Counted from the first letter of the stretch, positions 18,867-33,352 are shown. The stretch: DNA of 37,526 nucleotides from Desulfurivibrio sp. (GCA_013791995.1 VMSS01000231.1:1-37526), one strand, 5' to 3'. Notes: generated by a model from the letters alone, not told the origin. Translations and numbers: made by a program.

Positions 18867-19486
18867 GACAACAACCTCTCTTCCAGCTGGCCAATACAAG
18901 GCTGCAGTAAAACAATGTGCTTATGGAGCAAAATGTCGTAAACATTCAAACCTGCCGTCGGAATAACCTTAAAGCCTTGCACATTGCGAGACGAACGCTC
19001 AAGATGATCATCGCGCTCAGGAACCACGATCAGGGCATTTTCGATTTTCAGGGTATTCATGACCCCGATAAATCTCTTGGTCTTGATTTCCTCAATTTTA
19101 AAATTATCAAGGACCAGCACCAGCTTGTCACTAAAGCGTGAGCTCAAAGCCATGCGGAGACCAAGCTTCTTAACCTTTTTGGGCAACTTGAAAGAATAAT
19201 CGCGCGGCTTGGGACCAAACGCTACACCACCACCTCGCCAGAGAGGGGAAGTGGTACTCCCTGCTCGGGCACGGCCAGTACCTTTCTGTTTCCAAGGCTT
19301 CTTGCCGCCGCCCCGCACCTCATTACGAGTTTTGGTGCAGGCTGTGCCAGACCGACGAGCAGCGCGCTGCATTCTGACAATTTCATGAATGATATGAGGA
19401 TTGACAGGAACGGCAAAAAGATTGTCGTTCAACTCAAGATCACCCACTTTCACATTATCGACATTGTATATTTCAGTAACCGCCAT
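18863..19486 (-). CDS. rplD: 50S ribosomal protein L4
   Basis: L4 lines the exit tunnel; in E. coli it also represses the S10 operon. The protein has 207 residues. The tunnel loop is intact (RRSGTACTKTRNEVRGGGKK, then PWKQKGTGRARAG). I chose ATG 19486 over a TTG five codons upstream because it gives the family N-terminus and usual length. The stop is TGA within the ATGA overlap with rplW. Confidence 0.96.
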   Translation of the reverse strand: MAVTEIYNVDNVKVGDLELNDNLFAVPVNPHIIHEIVRMQRAARRSGTACTKTRNEVRGGGKKPWKQKGTGRARAGSTTSPLWRGGGVAFGPKPRDYSFKLPKKVKKLGLRMALSSRFSDKLVLVLDNFKIEEIKTKRFIGVMNTLKIENALIVVPERDDHLERSSRNVQGFKVIPTAGLNVYDILLHKHIVLLQPCIGQLEERLLS

Positions 19487-19528
19487 TTCCGGCACCCCCA
19501 AAATAAATCTTAAGGTAACTAAGACTCA

Positions 19529-20158
19529 TTATTTTGTGTAAATATGTAGCAAACCCTGCTTTGCGCCAGGCACGCCGCCTTTAACGACAAGCACATTTTG
19601 CTCAGGCCGGATATCCATGATGGTCACGCTTTTCTTGGTGATCATATTCGTGCCCATATGCCCAGGCATCTTCTTCCCTTTAATAACCCGGCTCGGCCAA
19701 GCACTACAACCAATGGAGCCGGGAGCACGATGGAACATGGACCCATGACCAGATGGTCCACCCTTGAAGCCATGTCGTCGGATAACACCCTGAAAGCCAC
19801 GACCTTTTACGGCTCCACTCACATCGATGATGTCGCCTACCTTGAAAATGTCCGAGACCAATATCGCCTGACCCACTTCAAACTGACTTGGGTCTGTAAC
19901 CCGGAACTCTTTAATGTGGTAAAATCCGCCTTTTCCTGATGCCTTGGCATGACCTGTGTCAGGCTTGTTCAAGCGAGACTCTTTTTTTGAACCAAACCCA
20001 ACCTGAATGGCATCATAGCCTTCATTGGCAACGGACTTTTTCTGAAGCACCACACAGGGTCCAGTTTCAATAACCGTTACCGCAACAGCAGAGCCATCTT
20101 CGGAATAGATCCGGGTCATCCCAATCTTCTTCCCCAGTAATCCTAATTTTTTAGGCAT
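19529..20158 (-). CDS. rplC: 50S ribosomal protein L3
   Basis: L3 is an early-assembly protein reaching the peptidyl-transferase centre. The protein has 209 residues: KKLGLLGKKIGMTRIYSEDG at the start, and a central extension with RRHGFKGGPSGHGSMFHRAP and GSIGCSAWPSRVIKGKKMPG. ATG 20158. It sits between rpsJ and rplD in the S10 order. Confidence 0.98.
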   Translation of the reverse strand: MPKKLGLLGKKIGMTRIYSEDGSAVAVTVIETGPCVVLQKKSVANEGYDAIQVGFGSKKESRLNKPDTGHAKASGKGGFYHIKEFRVTDPSQFEVGQAILVSDIFKVGDIIDVSGAVKGRGFQGVIRRHGFKGGPSGHGSMFHRAPGSIGCSAWPSRVIKGKKMPGHMGTNMITKKSVTIMDIRPEQNVLVVKGGVPGAKQGLLHIYTK

Positions 20159-20226
20159 TGTTCCAACCTGTTTTTGTCTTCTCTGACATCAACTGTACCA
20201 TTACCTGGTACAACCGTTTCATAATC

Positions 20227-20538
20227 CTAAAGCTTGATTTCCACATCAACCCCAGCAGAAAGCTCGAGCTTCATAAGTGCATCAATAGTCTGCTGCGTTG
20301 GCTCAAGTATGTCCAGCAGCCGCCTATGGGTGCGCATTTCAAACTGCTCACGAGACTTCTTGTCCACATGCGGAGACCGCAACACACAAAACTTGTTGAT
20401 AGTCGTCGGCAGAGGAATGGGGCCAGCAACAGTTGCACCAGTACGCTTCGCAGTATCTACAATCTCAGAGGTGGATTGATCGATAAGCTTATGGTCGTAA
20501 CCCTTCAGCCTGATGCGTATTTTCTGTGTCTGAATCAT
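20227..20538 (-). CDS. rpsJ: 30S ribosomal protein S10 (NusE)
   Basis: S10 lies in the 30S head and also couples ribosome and RNA polymerase through NusG and NusB. The protein has 103 residues from ATG 20538 ([20 protein letters not shown]), with GGTGGAG 5 nt upstream. An in-frame GTG two codons earlier would add only two residues. It starts the S10 cluster only 12 nt after tuf, leaving no room for the long S10 leader of E. coli. Confidence 0.97.
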   Translation of the reverse strand: MIQTQKIRIRLKGYDHKLIDQSTSEIVDTAKRTGATVAGPIPLPTTINKFCVLRSPHVDKKSREQFEMRTHRRLLDILEPTQQTIDALMKLELSAGVDVEIKL

Positions 20539-20550
20539 GCTCACTCCACC

Positions 20551-20784
20551 TTATTCGATAATTTTATTGATAACACCGGCGCCCACAGTACGGCCGCCTT
20601 CACGAATCGCGAAACGAAGTCCTTCTTCCATCGCGATAGGGGTGATCAACTGTCCTTCGATGGTCACGTTGTCGCCAGGCATTACCATCTCAACGCCTTC
20701 TTGCAGCTGCACAACTCCGGTCACATCCGTGGTCCGAAAGTAAAACTGCGGGCGATATCCGTTGAAAAACGGGGTATGACGACC
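20551..20784 (-). repeat. Near-identical repeat shared by the two tuf genes (first unit)
   Basis: This 234-nt stretch aligns without gaps to 37293-37526 with five substitutions, two in the last two sense codons and three silent. The repeat presumably covers the whole gene but the second copy is cut. Both copies have the same orientation, about 16.7 kb apart. Confidence 0.95.
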
Positions 20785-21741
20785 ACCCTCATCCTTAGAC
20801 AAGATGTAGGCCTCGGCAATGAATTTCGTATGCGGGGTAATAGAACCCGGCTTGGCAAGTACCTGGCCGCGCTCGATATCCTCACGCTTCAAGCCTCGTA
20901 ACAGCACGCCAACGTTATCTCCGGCCATGCCCTCATCAAGAAGCTTGCGGAACATCTCAACACCGGTGACCGTTGTCTTGGCCGTTGCCCGGATACCGAC
21001 AACCTCGATTTCTTCCCCAACCTTTACCTTGCCGCGCTCGATACGACCGGTGGCTACCGTGCCACGACCTGAGATGGAAAAGACATCTTCCACCGGCATC
21101 AAAAACGGCTTGTCAATGTCGCGGGCCGGCTCAGGAATGAAGCTGTCGCAGGCTTCCATCAGGTCCCAGATGCATTTGGTTGCTGCTTCGTCATCCGGAT
21201 TCTCAAGAGCCTTCAAGGCGCTGCCCTGGATGATCGGGGTGTCGTCGCCGGGGAAATTATATTTGGTCAGCAGCTCACGCAGCTCCATGTCGACCAGCTC
21301 GATGAGCTCAGGATCGTCAACCATGTCGCACTTGTTCATGAAGACCACCATGGAGGGAACACCTACCTGACGAGCAAGCAGAATGTGCTCACGGGTCTGA
21401 GGCATGGGGCCGTCCGTAGCGGCAACAACCAAGATAGCGCCGTCCATCTGCGCCGCGCCGGTGATCATGTTCTTAATGTAGTCGGCATGGCCCGGGCAGT
21501 CCACATGAGCGTAATGGCGCTTGTGGGACTCGTACTCAACATGAGCAGTAGCAATTGTGATACCACGCTCTTTTTCTTCCGGTGCCTTGTCGATCTGGTC
21601 AAACGCAGTTGCCTTAGCAAAGCCCTTGGTTGACAAAACCCGGGTAATGGCTGCAGTAAGGGTGGTCTTGCCATGGTCGATATGGCCGATCGTCCCAATA
21701 TTTACATGCGGTTTCTTGCGCTCAAATTTCTCTTTTGCCAT
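20551..21741 (-). CDS. tuf: Elongation factor Tu (first copy)
   Basis: EF-Tu brings aminoacyl-tRNA to the ribosome as a GTPase. The protein has 396 residues: G1 GHIDHGKT (19-26), DCPGH (81-85) and NKCD (136-139), followed by the two beta-barrel domains. ATG 21741 lies 34 nt after fusA. The last 234 nt are nearly identical to the partial copy at the right edge of the window; the proteins differ only in the final residue (Glu here, Ala there). Confidence 0.99.
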   Translation of the reverse strand: MAKEKFERKKPHVNIGTIGHIDHGKTTLTAAITRVLSTKGFAKATAFDQIDKAPEEKERGITIATAHVEYESHKRHYAHVDCPGHADYIKNMITGAAQMDGAILVVAATDGPMPQTREHILLARQVGVPSMVVFMNKCDMVDDPELIELVDMELRELLTKYNFPGDDTPIIQGSALKALENPDDEAATKCIWDLMEACDSFIPEPARDIDKPFLMPVEDVFSISGRGTVATGRIERGKVKVGEEIEVVGIRATAKTTVTGVEMFRKLLDEGMAGDNVGVLLRGLKREDIERGQVLAKPGSITPHTKFIAEAYILSKDEGGRHTPFFNGYRPQFYFRTTDVTGVVQLQEGVEMVMPGDNVTIEGQLITPIAMEEGLRFAIREGGRTVGAGVINKIIE

Positions 21742-21775
21742 GTCCTTTCCTCTTTCTTTGCTTGCGTCTCTCGAC

Positions 21776-23860
<2,085 letters not shown>

Positions 23861-23924
23861 TCTTTTCCCCTGGTCACTTATTTTACCGGCTGTGTCAACC
23901 CAGCCCGACCGACAAGGATTGGCG

Positions 23925-23953
23925 TTAATACCTTATCCCCGCCGTTTTGTCAA
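23925..23953 (-). promoter_or_regulatory. Candidate sigma70 promoter for fusA-tuf-S10
   Basis: On the minus strand a perfect TTGACA, a 17-nt spacer and TATTAA (4 of 6) lie 65 nt before the fusA start codon, in the rpsG-fusA gap. A second TTGACA a little further down lacks a -10 at proper spacing. Confidence 0.6.
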
Positions 23954-23977
23954 CCAAGGAAAACCAAGAGCCCGAAA

Positions 23978-24451
23978 TTACCAGCGGTAATGGGCAAATG
24001 CCTTGTTGGCATCGGCCATGCGGTGTGTATCCTCACGCTTCTTCACTGCTGCGCCACGATTATTATAGGCATCAGCGAGTTCCCCAGCCAACTTGTCAGC
24101 CATGGTCTTCCCAGGCCGCTTCTGTGCAAAGGAAACCAACCAACGAATAGCCAGAGCATTTCTCCTCTCAGGGCGAACTTCCACCGGCACCTGATAGGTA
24201 GCACCACCCACCCGACGGGATTTTACTTCGAGACGGGGGCGCACTTTTTCCATGGCTTTCTCGAATACCACAATGGGATCTGCTTCGGTGATGCGGCTCT
24301 CGATCATATCCATGGCACCATAAAAAATGGTGCGGGCGATACTCTTTTTGCCACACTCCATCAGGCCATTAACAAATTTGGAAACAAGCACACTATTAAA
24401 GCGAGGATCAGGCTCAATCCCGCGTTTTGCAACAAGTCTTTTCCTAGGCAT
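23978..24451 (-). CDS. rpsG: 30S ribosomal protein S7
   Basis: S7 starts assembly of the 30S head and, in E. coli, represses the str operon. The protein has 157 residues with [20 protein letters not shown], the hairpin [20 protein letters not shown] and the C-terminal [16 protein letters not shown] 24451. The final residue before the TAA stop is a tryptophan encoded by TGG. Confidence 0.98.
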   Translation of the reverse strand: MPRKRLVAKRGIEPDPRFNSVLVSKFVNGLMECGKKSIARTIFYGAMDMIESRITEADPIVVFEKAMEKVRPRLEVKSRRVGGATYQVPVEVRPERRNALAIRWLVSFAQKRPGKTMADKLAGELADAYNNRGAAVKKREDTHRMADANKAFAHYRW

Positions 24452-24485
24452 CTCTAAAACTCCTTCTCAGGCAGTAGGCAACCGA

Positions 24486-24857
24486 TTATTTCGGCCGCTT
24501 GGCTCCGTACTTGGAACGACCCTGCTTACGGTTGGCAACACCAAGCGTATCCAGGGTGCCGCGAATAATATGATAGCGGACACCAGGAAGATCTTTCACC
24601 CTGCCACCGCGAATCAAGACAACCGAATGCTCCTGAAGATTGTGGCCAATACCCGGGATGTAAGAGGTAACCTCGATCCCGTTGGTCAGCCGAACCCTGG
24701 CAACCTTTCTCAAGGCCGAGTTGGGTTTCTTGGGGGTGGTAGTATATACACGGACGCAAACACCACGCTTCTGCGGACAACCCTTCAACGCAGGCGTATT
24801 GGTCTTGCTTATTTTGGTTTTACGTCCGTGCCGTACCAGCTGGTTAATGGTTGGCAT
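24486..24857 (-). CDS. rpsL: 30S ribosomal protein S12
   Basis: S12 is the decoding-centre protein. The protein has 123 residues from ATG 24857 ([13 protein letters not shown]), with GGGAG 9 nt upstream; nine more open codons upstream are not family-like. K43 and K88, the positions altered in classical streptomycin resistance, are both lysine, and D89, the RimO modification site, is present. Confidence 0.98.
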   Translation of the reverse strand: MPTINQLVRHGRKTKISKTNTPALKGCPQKRGVCVRVYTTTPKKPNSALRKVARVRLTNGIEVTSYIPGIGHNLQEHSVVLIRGGRVKDLPGVRYHIIRGTLDTLGVANRKQGRSKYGAKRPK

Positions 24858-24940
24858 TGAAATCGACTCCCGTATTACTGACATTAATTAGTAGCATTTC
24901 TCCATGCCCAAAACTCACCGCTCAGCACAGGAAAACGGCA

Positions 24941-24969
24941 TATTTACTCGAAGGGCGAATGCTTGTCAA
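24941..24969 (-). promoter_or_regulatory. Candidate sigma70 promoter for the str operon (rpsL)
   Basis: On the minus strand a perfect TTGACA, 17 nt and TAAATA (-10, 3 of 6) begin 12 nt after the rpoC stop codon, in the 124-nt rpoC-rpsL gap. No terminator hairpin is visible in the gap, so rpoC transcripts probably also read into rpsL. Confidence 0.5.
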
Positions 24970-24981
24970 GGCAAATGTGTA

Positions 24982-27900
24982 TTAATTGTCACCACCCTTC
25001 GTATACTCAGCAAAGCCCGTGCCCGCAGGAACCAAACGGCCCATAATCACGTTCTCTTTCAGACCCCGCAAGGTATCGATCTTGCCGGCCATGGCTGCAT
25101 TGGTCAAAACCTTGGTGGTTTCCTGGAAAGAAGCCGCGGAAATGAAGCTGTCCGTGCTGAGGGAGGCTTTTGTCACGCCAAGGAGCAACGGTTCCGCCGT
25201 GGCCGGCTGACCATCCTCCTGGATAATTTTTTCGTTCTCCTCTTTAAAGCGCCACCATTCGACATGCTCACCCAGCATAAAGGTGGAGTCGCCCACCCCG
25301 GTAATCTGGACCCGACGCAACATCTGGCGAACTATCACCTCAATGTGCTTGTCGTTGATCTTTACACCCTGCAGTCGATATACCTCCTGGATTTCATTCA
25401 CCAGGAACTTGGCCAGCTCCTTGACGCCCATGACCCGAAGAATGTCGTTCGGATCAGGGGAACCATCCATCAACGCCTCACCTGCCTTGACATAGTCCCC
25501 CTCATGGACGGCGACATGCTTGCCTTTGGGAATAAGATATTCCTTGGCTTCACCAACCTCGGGGGTAATCACCACCCGCTTTTTGCCTTTGAGATCCTTG
25601 CCAAGGCTAACCTGGCCATCAATCTCAGTGATAACGGCATACTCCTTTGGCTTGCGAACCTCAAAGAGCTCGGCAATTCTGGGGAGACCGCCGGTAATAT
25701 CCTTTGTTTTTGTGGTTTCCCGCGGAATCTTGCCAAGCACGGTGCCCGGTTCGATCACGCTATCTTCCGCCACTGAAATCAAGGCGCCAACCGGCAGGGA
25801 ATACCGAGCCGGAGAGCCTGTTTTGGGAAGTTTTGCTGTTTTTCCAGCCTCATCTTTCAGGGTAATACGCGGGTTATGCTGCCCTGAGCGGGAAGGAACG
25901 ATAACGTGGCTTGATTTACCGGTAACAGGGTCAACGCGTTCCTGCATGGTGACACCCTCAAGGATGTCACCAAATTTGACCACACCACCGATCTCGCTGA
26001 CGATGGGAATGGTGTACGGATCCCAGTTGGCAAGCAGGGTGTCAGGATCGATATTGCTTCCCTCCTTGACAAAGATCTGCGCACCATAGTTTATCTGATA
26101 GCGCTCCCGTTCGCGACCCTGGGCACCGATGATGGACACTGCCGCATTCCGGTTCATAACAACCATGTTTCCGGCAGTATTTTCAACATAGTGCATATTC
26201 TGGAACTGCACGGTCCCGCCGTGCTGGCAACGGACTTCGGCCTGCTCAACGCTCCGACTCGCCGTACCACCGATATGGAAGGTCCGCATGGTGAGCTGGG
26301 TGCCGGGTTCACCGATCGATTGCGCTGCGATAATACCGACAGCCTCGCCCATGTTGACCATGTGCCCACGGCCAAGATCACGGCCATAGCAGGAACTGCA
26401 AACACCACGCCGAGCCTGGCAGGTGAGCACGGAACGGATCATAACCCGATCAATACCGGCCTGTTCGATTTGCTTGACCTTATCTTCGGTGATCTCCTCG
26501 TTGGCCTCGACAAGAACCTCCCCGTTAAACGGATCGACAATATCTTCCAGCGCAACACGTCCAAGAATCCGATCGCCAACCCGCTGGATTACCTCCCCGC
26601 CTTCGAGCAGGGCTTCCATCAAAATCCCGTCCAGGGTCTCGCAGTCCCTCTCGATGATTGTGGCGTCCTGAGCCACATCAACCAGCCGCCTGGTCAGATA
26701 TCCGGAGTTTGCCGTTTTCAGTGCTGTATCCGCCAGACCTTTCCGTGCGCCGTGGGTGGAAATAAAATATTCGAGAACATTCAACCCTTCTCGAAAATTT
26801 GCCTTGATAGGGGTCTCGATGATCGCGCCGGAAGGCTTGGCCATCAAGCCGCGCATACCGGCAAGCTGCCGAATCTGATCACGGCTACCGCGGGCTCCGG
26901 AGTCGGCCATAATATAGATGGAGTTGAAACTGGGGGTCTCCACCAGCTTCTTGTTTTTGTCGCGGAGGTATTGGACACTCATTTCCTGCATCATCTCGTT
27001 GGCCACATCATCGGTGGAACGTGACCAAATATCAACGATCTTATTGTACTTCTCGCCATCGGTGATCAAACCGTCCCGATACTGCTGCTCAACCTCCATC
27101 ACCGCATTCTCAGCTTTTGCCAGCCGATCATCCTTGGTCACAGGAATCATCATATCGTTGATACAGATGGATATGGACGCCCTGGTTGAGAATTCATAGC
27201 CCATATCCTTCAGGCGATCAGCCAGGATAACCGTTGCCTTGGTGCCAGCAAAACGATAGGTGTGATCAATAAGCTTGGCCAGCTGTTTTTTGCCCATCAC
27301 CTGATTTACGTGGCTAAACGGCACATTCTCTGGCAAAAGTTCGCCAAGCAGGACCCGCCCCACAGTGGTTTCTACAAACTCACCCTGTCGCCGCACCCTA
27401 ATTTTAGCCTGCAGATGCACGGCACCATTGTCATAGGCCATTCGCACCTCGTCCGGAGAACTGAAGGCTTTGTCCTCGCCCTCAGCAAAAAGTCGTTCGC
27501 GGGTCATATAATAGAGCCCGAGAACAATATCCTGGGAGGGAATAATTACCGGTTCGCCATGCGCCGGAGAAAGGATATTGTTGGTGGACATCATCAGAAC
27601 CCGGGCTTCAATCTGCGCCTCAACCGTAAGAGGCACATGCACGGCCATCTGATCGCCGTCAAAGTCGGCGTTAAACGCCGCGCAGACCAACGGATGCAAC
27701 TGGATGGCCTTGCCTTCGATAAGCACGGGCTCAAAAGCCTGCATGCCGAGACGATGCAGGGTCGGAGCACGGTTCAGCATGATGGGATATTCCTTGACCA
27801 CGTCGTCAAGAACATCCCAAACCTCTTTGGTTCCTTTTTCCACCATTTTCCTGGCGCTCTTGATGGTCGTTACATAACCGAGCATTTCCAGTTTATTGTA

Positions 27901-29043
27901 GATAAAAGGCTTAAAGAGCTCCAGGGCCATTTTCTTCGGCAGTCCGCACTGGTGGAGCCTAAGATGCGGCCCAACCACGATGACGGTACGACCGGAATAG
28001 TCCACCCGTTTTCCGAGCAAATTCTGACGAAAACGCCCCTGTTTGCCCTTGAGCATGTCGGAAAGCGATTTCAGCGGTCGCTTGTTGGGCCCGGTGATAA
28101 CCTTGCCGCGTCGACCATTGTCAAAAAGGACATCCACCGCTTCCTGCAACATCCGCTTTTCGTTACGAATGATGATCTCCGGTGCATCCAGTTCCAACAA
28201 CCGCTTCAAACGATTGTTCCGGTTGATTACTCGGCGGTACAGGTCATTCAGGTCGGAGGTGGCAAAACGCCCCCCTTCCAAAGGAACCAAAGGCCGCAAA
28301 TCGGGAGGAAGAACCGGGATAACATCAAGTATCATCCAATCCGGCTTGTTGCCGGACTCATGAAATGCCTCAACAACATTAAGCCGCTTGGCCAATTTCT
28401 TGCGTTTGGCCTCGGAACCTGTTTCTTTCATCTCCTGGCGAAGAACTTTGGACAAGGACTCAAGGTCAAGTTTCTGCATCATGTCCTGAATAGCTGCCGC
28501 GCCGATGCCAACGGAAAACTTGCCGGGGAAATCTTCTTTTGCCTGCCGGTAACCCTCTTCGGTCAGCAAGGAGCCCACAGAAATAGAAGGCTCATCGGAA
28601 GCGGTGACCGCATAGGAGTCAAAATAGAGAACCTTTTCCAGTTCTTTCAGAGTCATGTCGAGGATATTGCCGATTTTGCTGGGCAGACTCTTGAGAAACC
28701 AGATATGGGCGACAGGCGCGGCCAGTTCAATATGCCCCAGCCTTTCCCGCCGAACCTTTGACTGGATAACCTCAACTCCGCATTTCTCACAGACAACGCC
28801 GCGGTGCTTCATGCGCTTGTATTTGCCGCAATTGCATTCGTAATCCTTTACCGGACCAAAAATCTTGGCGCAAAACAACCCTTCACGTTCCGGTTTAAAG
28901 GTCCGATAATTAATGGTCTCCGGTTTTTTAACCTCACCATGAGACCAGTCACGAATTTTTTCCGGAGAAGCCAGAGAGATTCGCACCGCATTAAATTTTA
29001 ACGGTCCTTTCGGATTGGAAAAAAAGCTGAAAAGTTCTTCCAC
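24982..29043 (-). CDS. rpoC: DNA-directed RNA polymerase subunit beta'
   Basis: The beta' subunit carries the catalytic centre of RNA polymerase. The protein has 1353 residues. The N-terminal zinc site is C70, C72, C85 and C88. The magnesium-binding NADFDGD is at 458-464. The second zinc site ([11 protein letters not shown], near 875-885) is followed by [20 protein letters not shown], the bridge-helix/trigger-loop region. The start codon is GTG 29043 with AAGG 7 nt upstream. It follows the end of the beta reading frame by 59 nt. No interruption is seen. Confidence 0.98.
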   Translation of the reverse strand: MEELFSFFSNPKGPLKFNAVRISLASPEKIRDWSHGEVKKPETINYRTFKPEREGLFCAKIFGPVKDYECNCGKYKRMKHRGVVCEKCGVEVIQSKVRRERLGHIELAAPVAHIWFLKSLPSKIGNILDMTLKELEKVLYFDSYAVTASDEPSISVGSLLTEEGYRQAKEDFPGKFSVGIGAAAIQDMMQKLDLESLSKVLRQEMKETGSEAKRKKLAKRLNVVEAFHESGNKPDWMILDVIPVLPPDLRPLVPLEGGRFATSDLNDLYRRVINRNNRLKRLLELDAPEIIIRNEKRMLQEAVDVLFDNGRRGKVITGPNKRPLKSLSDMLKGKQGRFRQNLLGKRVDYSGRTVIVVGPHLRLHQCGLPKKMALELFKPFIYNKLEMLGYVTTIKSARKMVEKGTKEVWDVLDDVVKEYPIMLNRAPTLHRLGMQAFEPVLIEGKAIQLHPLVCAAFNADFDGDQMAVHVPLTVEAQIEARVLMMSTNNILSPAHGEPVIIPSQDIVLGLYYMTRERLFAEGEDKAFSSPDEVRMAYDNGAVHLQAKIRVRRQGEFVETTVGRVLLGELLPENVPFSHVNQVMGKKQLAKLIDHTYRFAGTKATVILADRLKDMGYEFSTRASISICINDMMIPVTKDDRLAKAENAVMEVEQQYRDGLITDGEKYNKIVDIWSRSTDDVANEMMQEMSVQYLRDKNKKLVETPSFNSIYIMADSGARGSRDQIRQLAGMRGLMAKPSGAIIETPIKANFREGLNVLEYFISTHGARKGLADTALKTANSGYLTRRLVDVAQDATIIERDCETLDGILMEALLEGGEVIQRVGDRILGRVALEDIVDPFNGEVLVEANEEITEDKVKQIEQAGIDRVMIRSVLTCQARRGVCSSCYGRDLGRGHMVNMGEAVGIIAAQSIGEPGTQLTMRTFHIGGTASRSVEQAEVRCQHGGTVQFQNMHYVENTAGNMVVMNRNAAVSIIGAQGRERERYQINYGAQIFVKEGSNIDPDTLLANWDPYTIPIVSEIGGVVKFGDILEGVTMQERVDPVTGKSSHVIVPSRSGQHNPRITLKDEAGKTAKLPKTGSPARYSLPVGALISVAEDSVIEPGTVLGKIPRETTKTKDITGGLPRIAELFEVRKPKEYAVITEIDGQVSLGKDLKGKKRVVITPEVGEAKEYLIPKGKHVAVHEGDYVKAGEALMDGSPDPNDILRVMGVKELAKFLVNEIQEVYRLQGVKINDKHIEVIVRQMLRRVQITGVGDSTFMLGEHVEWWRFKEENEKIIQEDGQPATAEPLLLGVTKASLSTDSFISAASFQETTKVLTNAAMAGKIDTLRGLKENVIMGRLVPAGTGFAEYTKGGDN

Positions 29044-29102
29044 GGCAGCACCTTTATCTATGTTGAATAATCAAATCACTTCGACGGCAATATACTCTGG
29101 AC

Positions 29103-29315
<213 letters not shown>

Positions 29316-32300
29316 TCAGACCTCCATCTCGCCAAGACGCTGTCCACCGAACTGCGCCTTGCCGCCAAGGGGCTGCTGGGTAACCAGCGAATAAGGCCCT
29401 GTGGAACGTGCATGGATTTTGTCATCAACCAGATGATGGAGTTTGAGGATGTACATGGTGCCAACGGTTACCGGGTTATCAAATTTTTCTCCGGTCAAAC
29501 CGTCATACAAAGTGGCCTGTCCAACTTCGTCCATGCCGGCTTCAACCAAAAGGCTCCGGATTTCGCTTTCATGGGCTCCGTCAAATACCGGAGTGGCCAT
29601 ATGCAGACCCGAACCCATGCGCCTGGCAAGAGCCAAGAGATCATCATCCGACAACCCGTCAGTCAACCGGCCATATTCCTCTTTAGAATATACCTTTTCA
29701 AGCTTTTCCTTCACCGCGGCAACCTGATGCTGATCGGCAAGATGCTGGATCTGCTGGCCGAGTCTTTTAGCCGCCAGACCAAGATGCACCTCCAACAACT
29801 GCCCCACGTTCATACGAGAGGGAACGCCCAACGGATTCAAAACGATATCAACTGTGGTGCCGTCGGCAAAAAATGGCATGTCCTCTTCGGGCATGATTCG
29901 GGAAACAACACCCTTGTTTCCGTGACGTCCCGCCATCTTGTCGCCCACAGACAGCTTGCGCTTGGTGGCGACATAAACCTTGACCATCCGGATAACTCCG
30001 GGAGGCAGATCATCACCTTTCTTGAGCCGGGTGATACGTGCTTCGTAACGGTCCCGCACCAATTTCACCTGGCTTTCGTACCGCTCAAAAAGAAGCGTTA
30101 CCTCGCCTTCAAACTTATCTTTTTCGGCATAGCTGATCAGCTTGATCCCGGAAAGGGACAACTGTTCAATCACTTCACGGGAGATCTTTTTGCCCTTGGC
30201 AAGCAGGGTCTCTCCTTTTTTGTCCTTGATGATATTGGTCGCGGTCTTCCCGTCAAGAAGATCAGCGAGACTGTTGCGAACTCCCTTTTTCAGGCAATTG
30301 ACTTCATCTTCCATATCCCGTTCAAGGGTCTTGATCTCGAACTCGTCGATGGCCAGGGTACGTTCATCCTTCTCCACTCCCTTACGGGAAAAGACCTTGG
30401 CGTCAATAACCACCCCTTCAGCCCCGGGTGGGACACGCAGGGAGGTATCTTTGACATCACCGGCCTTTTCTCCGAAGATAGCACGCAACAATTTTTCTTC
30501 AGGAGAAAGCTGGGTTTCACCCTTTGGGGTTACCTTGCCCACCAAAATGTCTCCGGATTTGATCTCAGCCCCGATACGGATAACCCCGGACTCATCGAGA
30601 TTGCGCAACGCTTCCTCGCTCACATTGGGAATATCGCGGGTGATTTCCTCCTTGCCCAACTTGGTATCACGGGCAACGGTCTCGAACACCTCAATGTGCA
30701 GTGATGTATAGGTATCCTTTTTCAGCATCTTCTCGCTGATCAGGATGGAATCCTCAAAGTTGTATCCACGCCACGGCATGAAGGCGATGGTCACATTCTT
30801 GCCCAAGGCAAGTTCGCCCTGATCACAGGCCGGGCCATCGGCAAGAATATCGCCTTTTTTCACGCGGAGGCCGGGATTTACCAAGGGCCGTTGCGTGAAA
30901 CAGGTGCTTTGATTCGATTTTTTATATTTCTCAAGACGATAGATCCCAATGCCGGTGGTAAAGCCGTCCGTCCCTGGCTTGTCGTAACGAACAACCACCC
31001 GGTTGGCATCAACCTCTTCCACAACACCATCGCCTCCGGCCAACAAACAAACGCCGGAATCCTTGGCCACGGTCAGTTCAAGACCGGTTCCGATCAACGG
31101 CGCCTCCGGCCGCAAAAGGGGAACGCCCTGTCGTTGCATGTTGGAACCCATCAGGGCCCGGTTCGCGTCATCATTCTCGAGGAAAGGAATCAGGGAAGCG
31201 GCAACACTCACCAACTGGTTGGGGGAAACATCCATCTGCGTTACAGCATCAGCTTCGGTGGAAAGAACCTCACCGTCCTGTCGGGCAATAAGGACATCCG
31301 GAATAATCTTCCCCTTGCTGTCCAACTCGGTTTTTGCCTGGGCAATGACATGCTCCTGTTCATCCAGAGCGGTCATGTAGGAAATTTCTTTTGTCGCCTT
31401 CCGGTTTTTGACGTTCCGGTATGGGGTCTCGACAAAACCGAATTCATTGACCCGGGCATAGGTTGCAAGTGATACGATAAGACCGATATTCGGACCCTCA
31501 GGTGTCTCAACAGGGCAAATACGCCCATAATGTGTCGGATGAACATCACGCACCTCAAACCCTGCCCGCTCGCGGGATAGCCCACCCGGTCCAAGCGCGC
31601 TCAACCGGCGCTTATGCGTTACCTCGGACAAAGGATTGGTCTGATCCATGAACTGAGAAAGCTGGCTGGTGCCAAAAAATTCCTTGATCGCAGCGGTAAT
31701 CGGCTTGGGATTGATCAGGTCATGGGGCATCAAGGCCTCAACTTCCTGAATGCTCATCCGCTCACGAATTGCGCGTTCCATGCGGACAAGTCCCATCCGA
31801 TACTGATTTTCCACCAACTCGCCAACGGTACGGACCCGACGATTGCCAAGATGATCAATATCGTCGATGGGGCCCTGACTGTCTTTGAGACGCACCAGAT
31901 ACCTTACCGCCAGCATGATGTCATCCTTGGTCAGGGTGCGATGCTCTCTATCGGTGCTCAGTCCCAGCCTGGCGTTGATTTTAAAACGGCCGACCTCGGA
32001 GAGATCATAGGTATCAACGCTGAAGAACAAATTGTCGAAGAAGGCCGAGGCGATCTCATGGGTTGGGGGGCTGCTGGGCCTCAGCCTGCGATATATTTCA
32101 AGCAACGCCTCTTCCGGGGTATTCACTTTGTCCAGAGACAGAGTCTTGCGGAAAGAGTCGGAAACCGAGATCCCGTCAATGAAAAGAACTTCAAATTCGG
32201 AAATTTTAGCCGCGATAATATCGTCAAGCATGGTCTCGGTCAGTTCCGTATTGCAAGGGAAAATAACCTCGCCGGTCTTATGGGCCACGATGTCATGGGC

Positions 32301-33203
32301 CAAAAACTTACCAACCAAACTCTCCGCTTCGATGTCAAAATGAGTGACACCCGACTCAAAAATTTTCTTGGCCAGGACTTTGCCGATCTTGCGGCCTCCC
32401 TTGGCAAGAATTTCTCCGGTTTTCGGATCAAGAATATCATGGGTCACCCGTTGTCCGGCCATGACATCGGGTGAGAATTCCTTCTTGAATTTCTTACGAC
32501 TTACGGAGATTTTTTCCGTATCGTAATAGTAGCGTAACAGTTCATCTCCGGTGTAGCCAAGGGCCTTGAGCAGGGTTGTTACCGGAAATTTTCTGCGCCG
32601 ATCAATACGTACGTACAGAATATCCTTGGCGTCAAACTCGAGATCAATCCAGGACCCACGCACAGGAATAATCCTGGCCGAATAAAGAAGCTTGCCGCCG
32701 GAGTGGGTTTTCCCACCGTCATGGCTGTAAAAAAGTCCGGGGGAACGTTGCAACTGACTCACGATAACTCTTTCGGTACCGTTAACGACATAGACCCCGG
32801 TTTTGGTCATCAATGGCATGCTGCCCAAATAAACAGCCTGCTCTTTGATATCCCGGATATTCTGCACACCTGTTTCGGCGTCGGTATCAAAAGAAACAAG
32901 GCGTACCGTAATCTTAACGGGAACCTCGTAGGTCATGCCCCGCTGGATACACTCATCCACGGAATATTTCGGCTCTCCAAAGTTATAACGCACAAACTCA
33001 AGAGAACAGGTCCCGTTGAAATCCTGAATGGGGAAAACACTTTTGAAAATCCCCTGCAAACCGCTGTCAGAACGTTGATCCGGCTCTGTGCCCATTTGAA
33101 GAAACTTTTCATAGGACAGCCGCTGCATCTCAATGAGATGTGGTATTTCAACAATACTCTTGGTTTTGGCGAAACTTTTCCGAACTCGTTTGATAGTTTG
33201 CAT
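29316..33203 (-). CDS. rpoB: DNA-directed RNA polymerase subunit beta, interrupted near the C-terminus by in-frame TGA
   Basis: The beta subunit forms half of the RNA polymerase claw and the rifampicin pocket. 1295 residues run from ATG 33203 to [10 protein letters not shown], then TGA. With the TGA read as tryptophan and the 70 following codons, the full length is 1366, the normal size for the family. The rifampicin region is intact, with D520, H530 and S535 (E. coli D516, H526, S531). All other beta landmarks before the TGA are uninterrupted. The TGA replaces TGG at the tryptophan of EVWALEAYGA, a single G-to-A change. It could be a sequencing or assembly error, a real nonsense mutation, or a read-through site. 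Confidence 0.95.
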   Translation of the reverse strand: MQTIKRVRKSFAKTKSIVEIPHLIEMQRLSYEKFLQMGTEPDQRSDSGLQGIFKSVFPIQDFNGTCSLEFVRYNFGEPKYSVDECIQRGMTYEVPVKITVRLVSFDTDAETGVQNIRDIKEQAVYLGSMPLMTKTGVYVVNGTERVIVSQLQRSPGLFYSHDGGKTHSGGKLLYSARIIPVRGSWIDLEFDAKDILYVRIDRRRKFPVTTLLKALGYTGDELLRYYYDTEKISVSRKKFKKEFSPDVMAGQRVTHDILDPKTGEILAKGGRKIGKVLAKKIFESGVTHFDIEAESLVGKFLAHDIVAHKTGEVIFPCNTELTETMLDDIIAAKISEFEVLFIDGISVSDSFRKTLSLDKVNTPEEALLEIYRRLRPSSPPTHEIASAFFDNLFFSVDTYDLSEVGRFKINARLGLSTDREHRTLTKDDIMLAVRYLVRLKDSQGPIDDIDHLGNRRVRTVGELVENQYRMGLVRMERAIRERMSIQEVEALMPHDLINPKPITAAIKEFFGTSQLSQFMDQTNPLSEVTHKRRLSALGPGGLSRERAGFEVRDVHPTHYGRICPVETPEGPNIGLIVSLATYARVNEFGFVETPYRNVKNRKATKEISYMTALDEQEHVIAQAKTELDSKGKIIPDVLIARQDGEVLSTEADAVTQMDVSPNQLVSVAASLIPFLENDDANRALMGSNMQRQGVPLLRPEAPLIGTGLELTVAKDSGVCLLAGGDGVVEEVDANRVVVRYDKPGTDGFTTGIGIYRLEKYKKSNQSTCFTQRPLVNPGLRVKKGDILADGPACDQGELALGKNVTIAFMPWRGYNFEDSILISEKMLKKDTYTSLHIEVFETVARDTKLGKEEITRDIPNVSEEALRNLDESGVIRIGAEIKSGDILVGKVTPKGETQLSPEEKLLRAIFGEKAGDVKDTSLRVPPGAEGVVIDAKVFSRKGVEKDERTLAIDEFEIKTLERDMEDEVNCLKKGVRNSLADLLDGKTATNIIKDKKGETLLAKGKKISREVIEQLSLSGIKLISYAEKDKFEGEVTLLFERYESQVKLVRDRYEARITRLKKGDDLPPGVIRMVKVYVATKRKLSVGDKMAGRHGNKGVVSRIMPEEDMPFFADGTTVDIVLNPLGVPSRMNVGQLLEVHLGLAAKRLGQQIQHLADQHQVAAVKEKLEKVYSKEEYGRLTDGLSDDDLLALARRMGSGLHMATPVFDGAHESEIRSLLVEAGMDEVGQATLYDGLTGEKFDNPVTVGTMYILKLHHLVDDKIHARSTGPYSLVTQQPLGGKAQFGGQRLGEMEV

Positions 33204-33328
33204 GCAGCAATACCCTCATCTGTTTAGCGGTGGAGGATGGGAACGGGCTCCCCGGTGTGGAGCGTCAGGAGATGCGTTGTGCCATAAGTCATGGAGGCCA
33301 ATCTCTCCCTTTGATAAGAACGCAAGAA

Positions 33329-33352
33329 CGCTACGGGGTTTCCCCCGTAGCG
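33329..33352 (-). promoter_or_regulatory. Hairpin in the rplL-rpoB intergenic region (attenuator or processing site)
   Basis: On the minus strand a perfect 10-bp stem CGCTACGGGG/CCCCGTAGCG closed by GAAA lies midway in the 256-nt rplL-rpoB gap. It is followed by TTCTTGCGTTCTT, a poor T tract. E. coli has a partial terminator and an RNase III site in the same gap, so a role in lowering rpoBC relative to rplJL is likely. The rest of the gap shows nothing I can identify. Confidence 0.65.

Noticed and set aside
27262-28761. A 499-codon open frame on the plus strand.
   Set aside because: It is antisense to the highly conserved rpoC and resembles no protein; it is a by-product of codon bias, as is the 430-codon frame at 29412-30704 over rpoB.
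29316-29318. A genetic code in which TGA means tryptophan.
   Set aside because: TGA ends secY, rplD, rpsE, rplA, the MpsC-family gene and the P-loop gene at their expected C-termini, and TGG encodes Trp throughout, so a general recoding does not fit.
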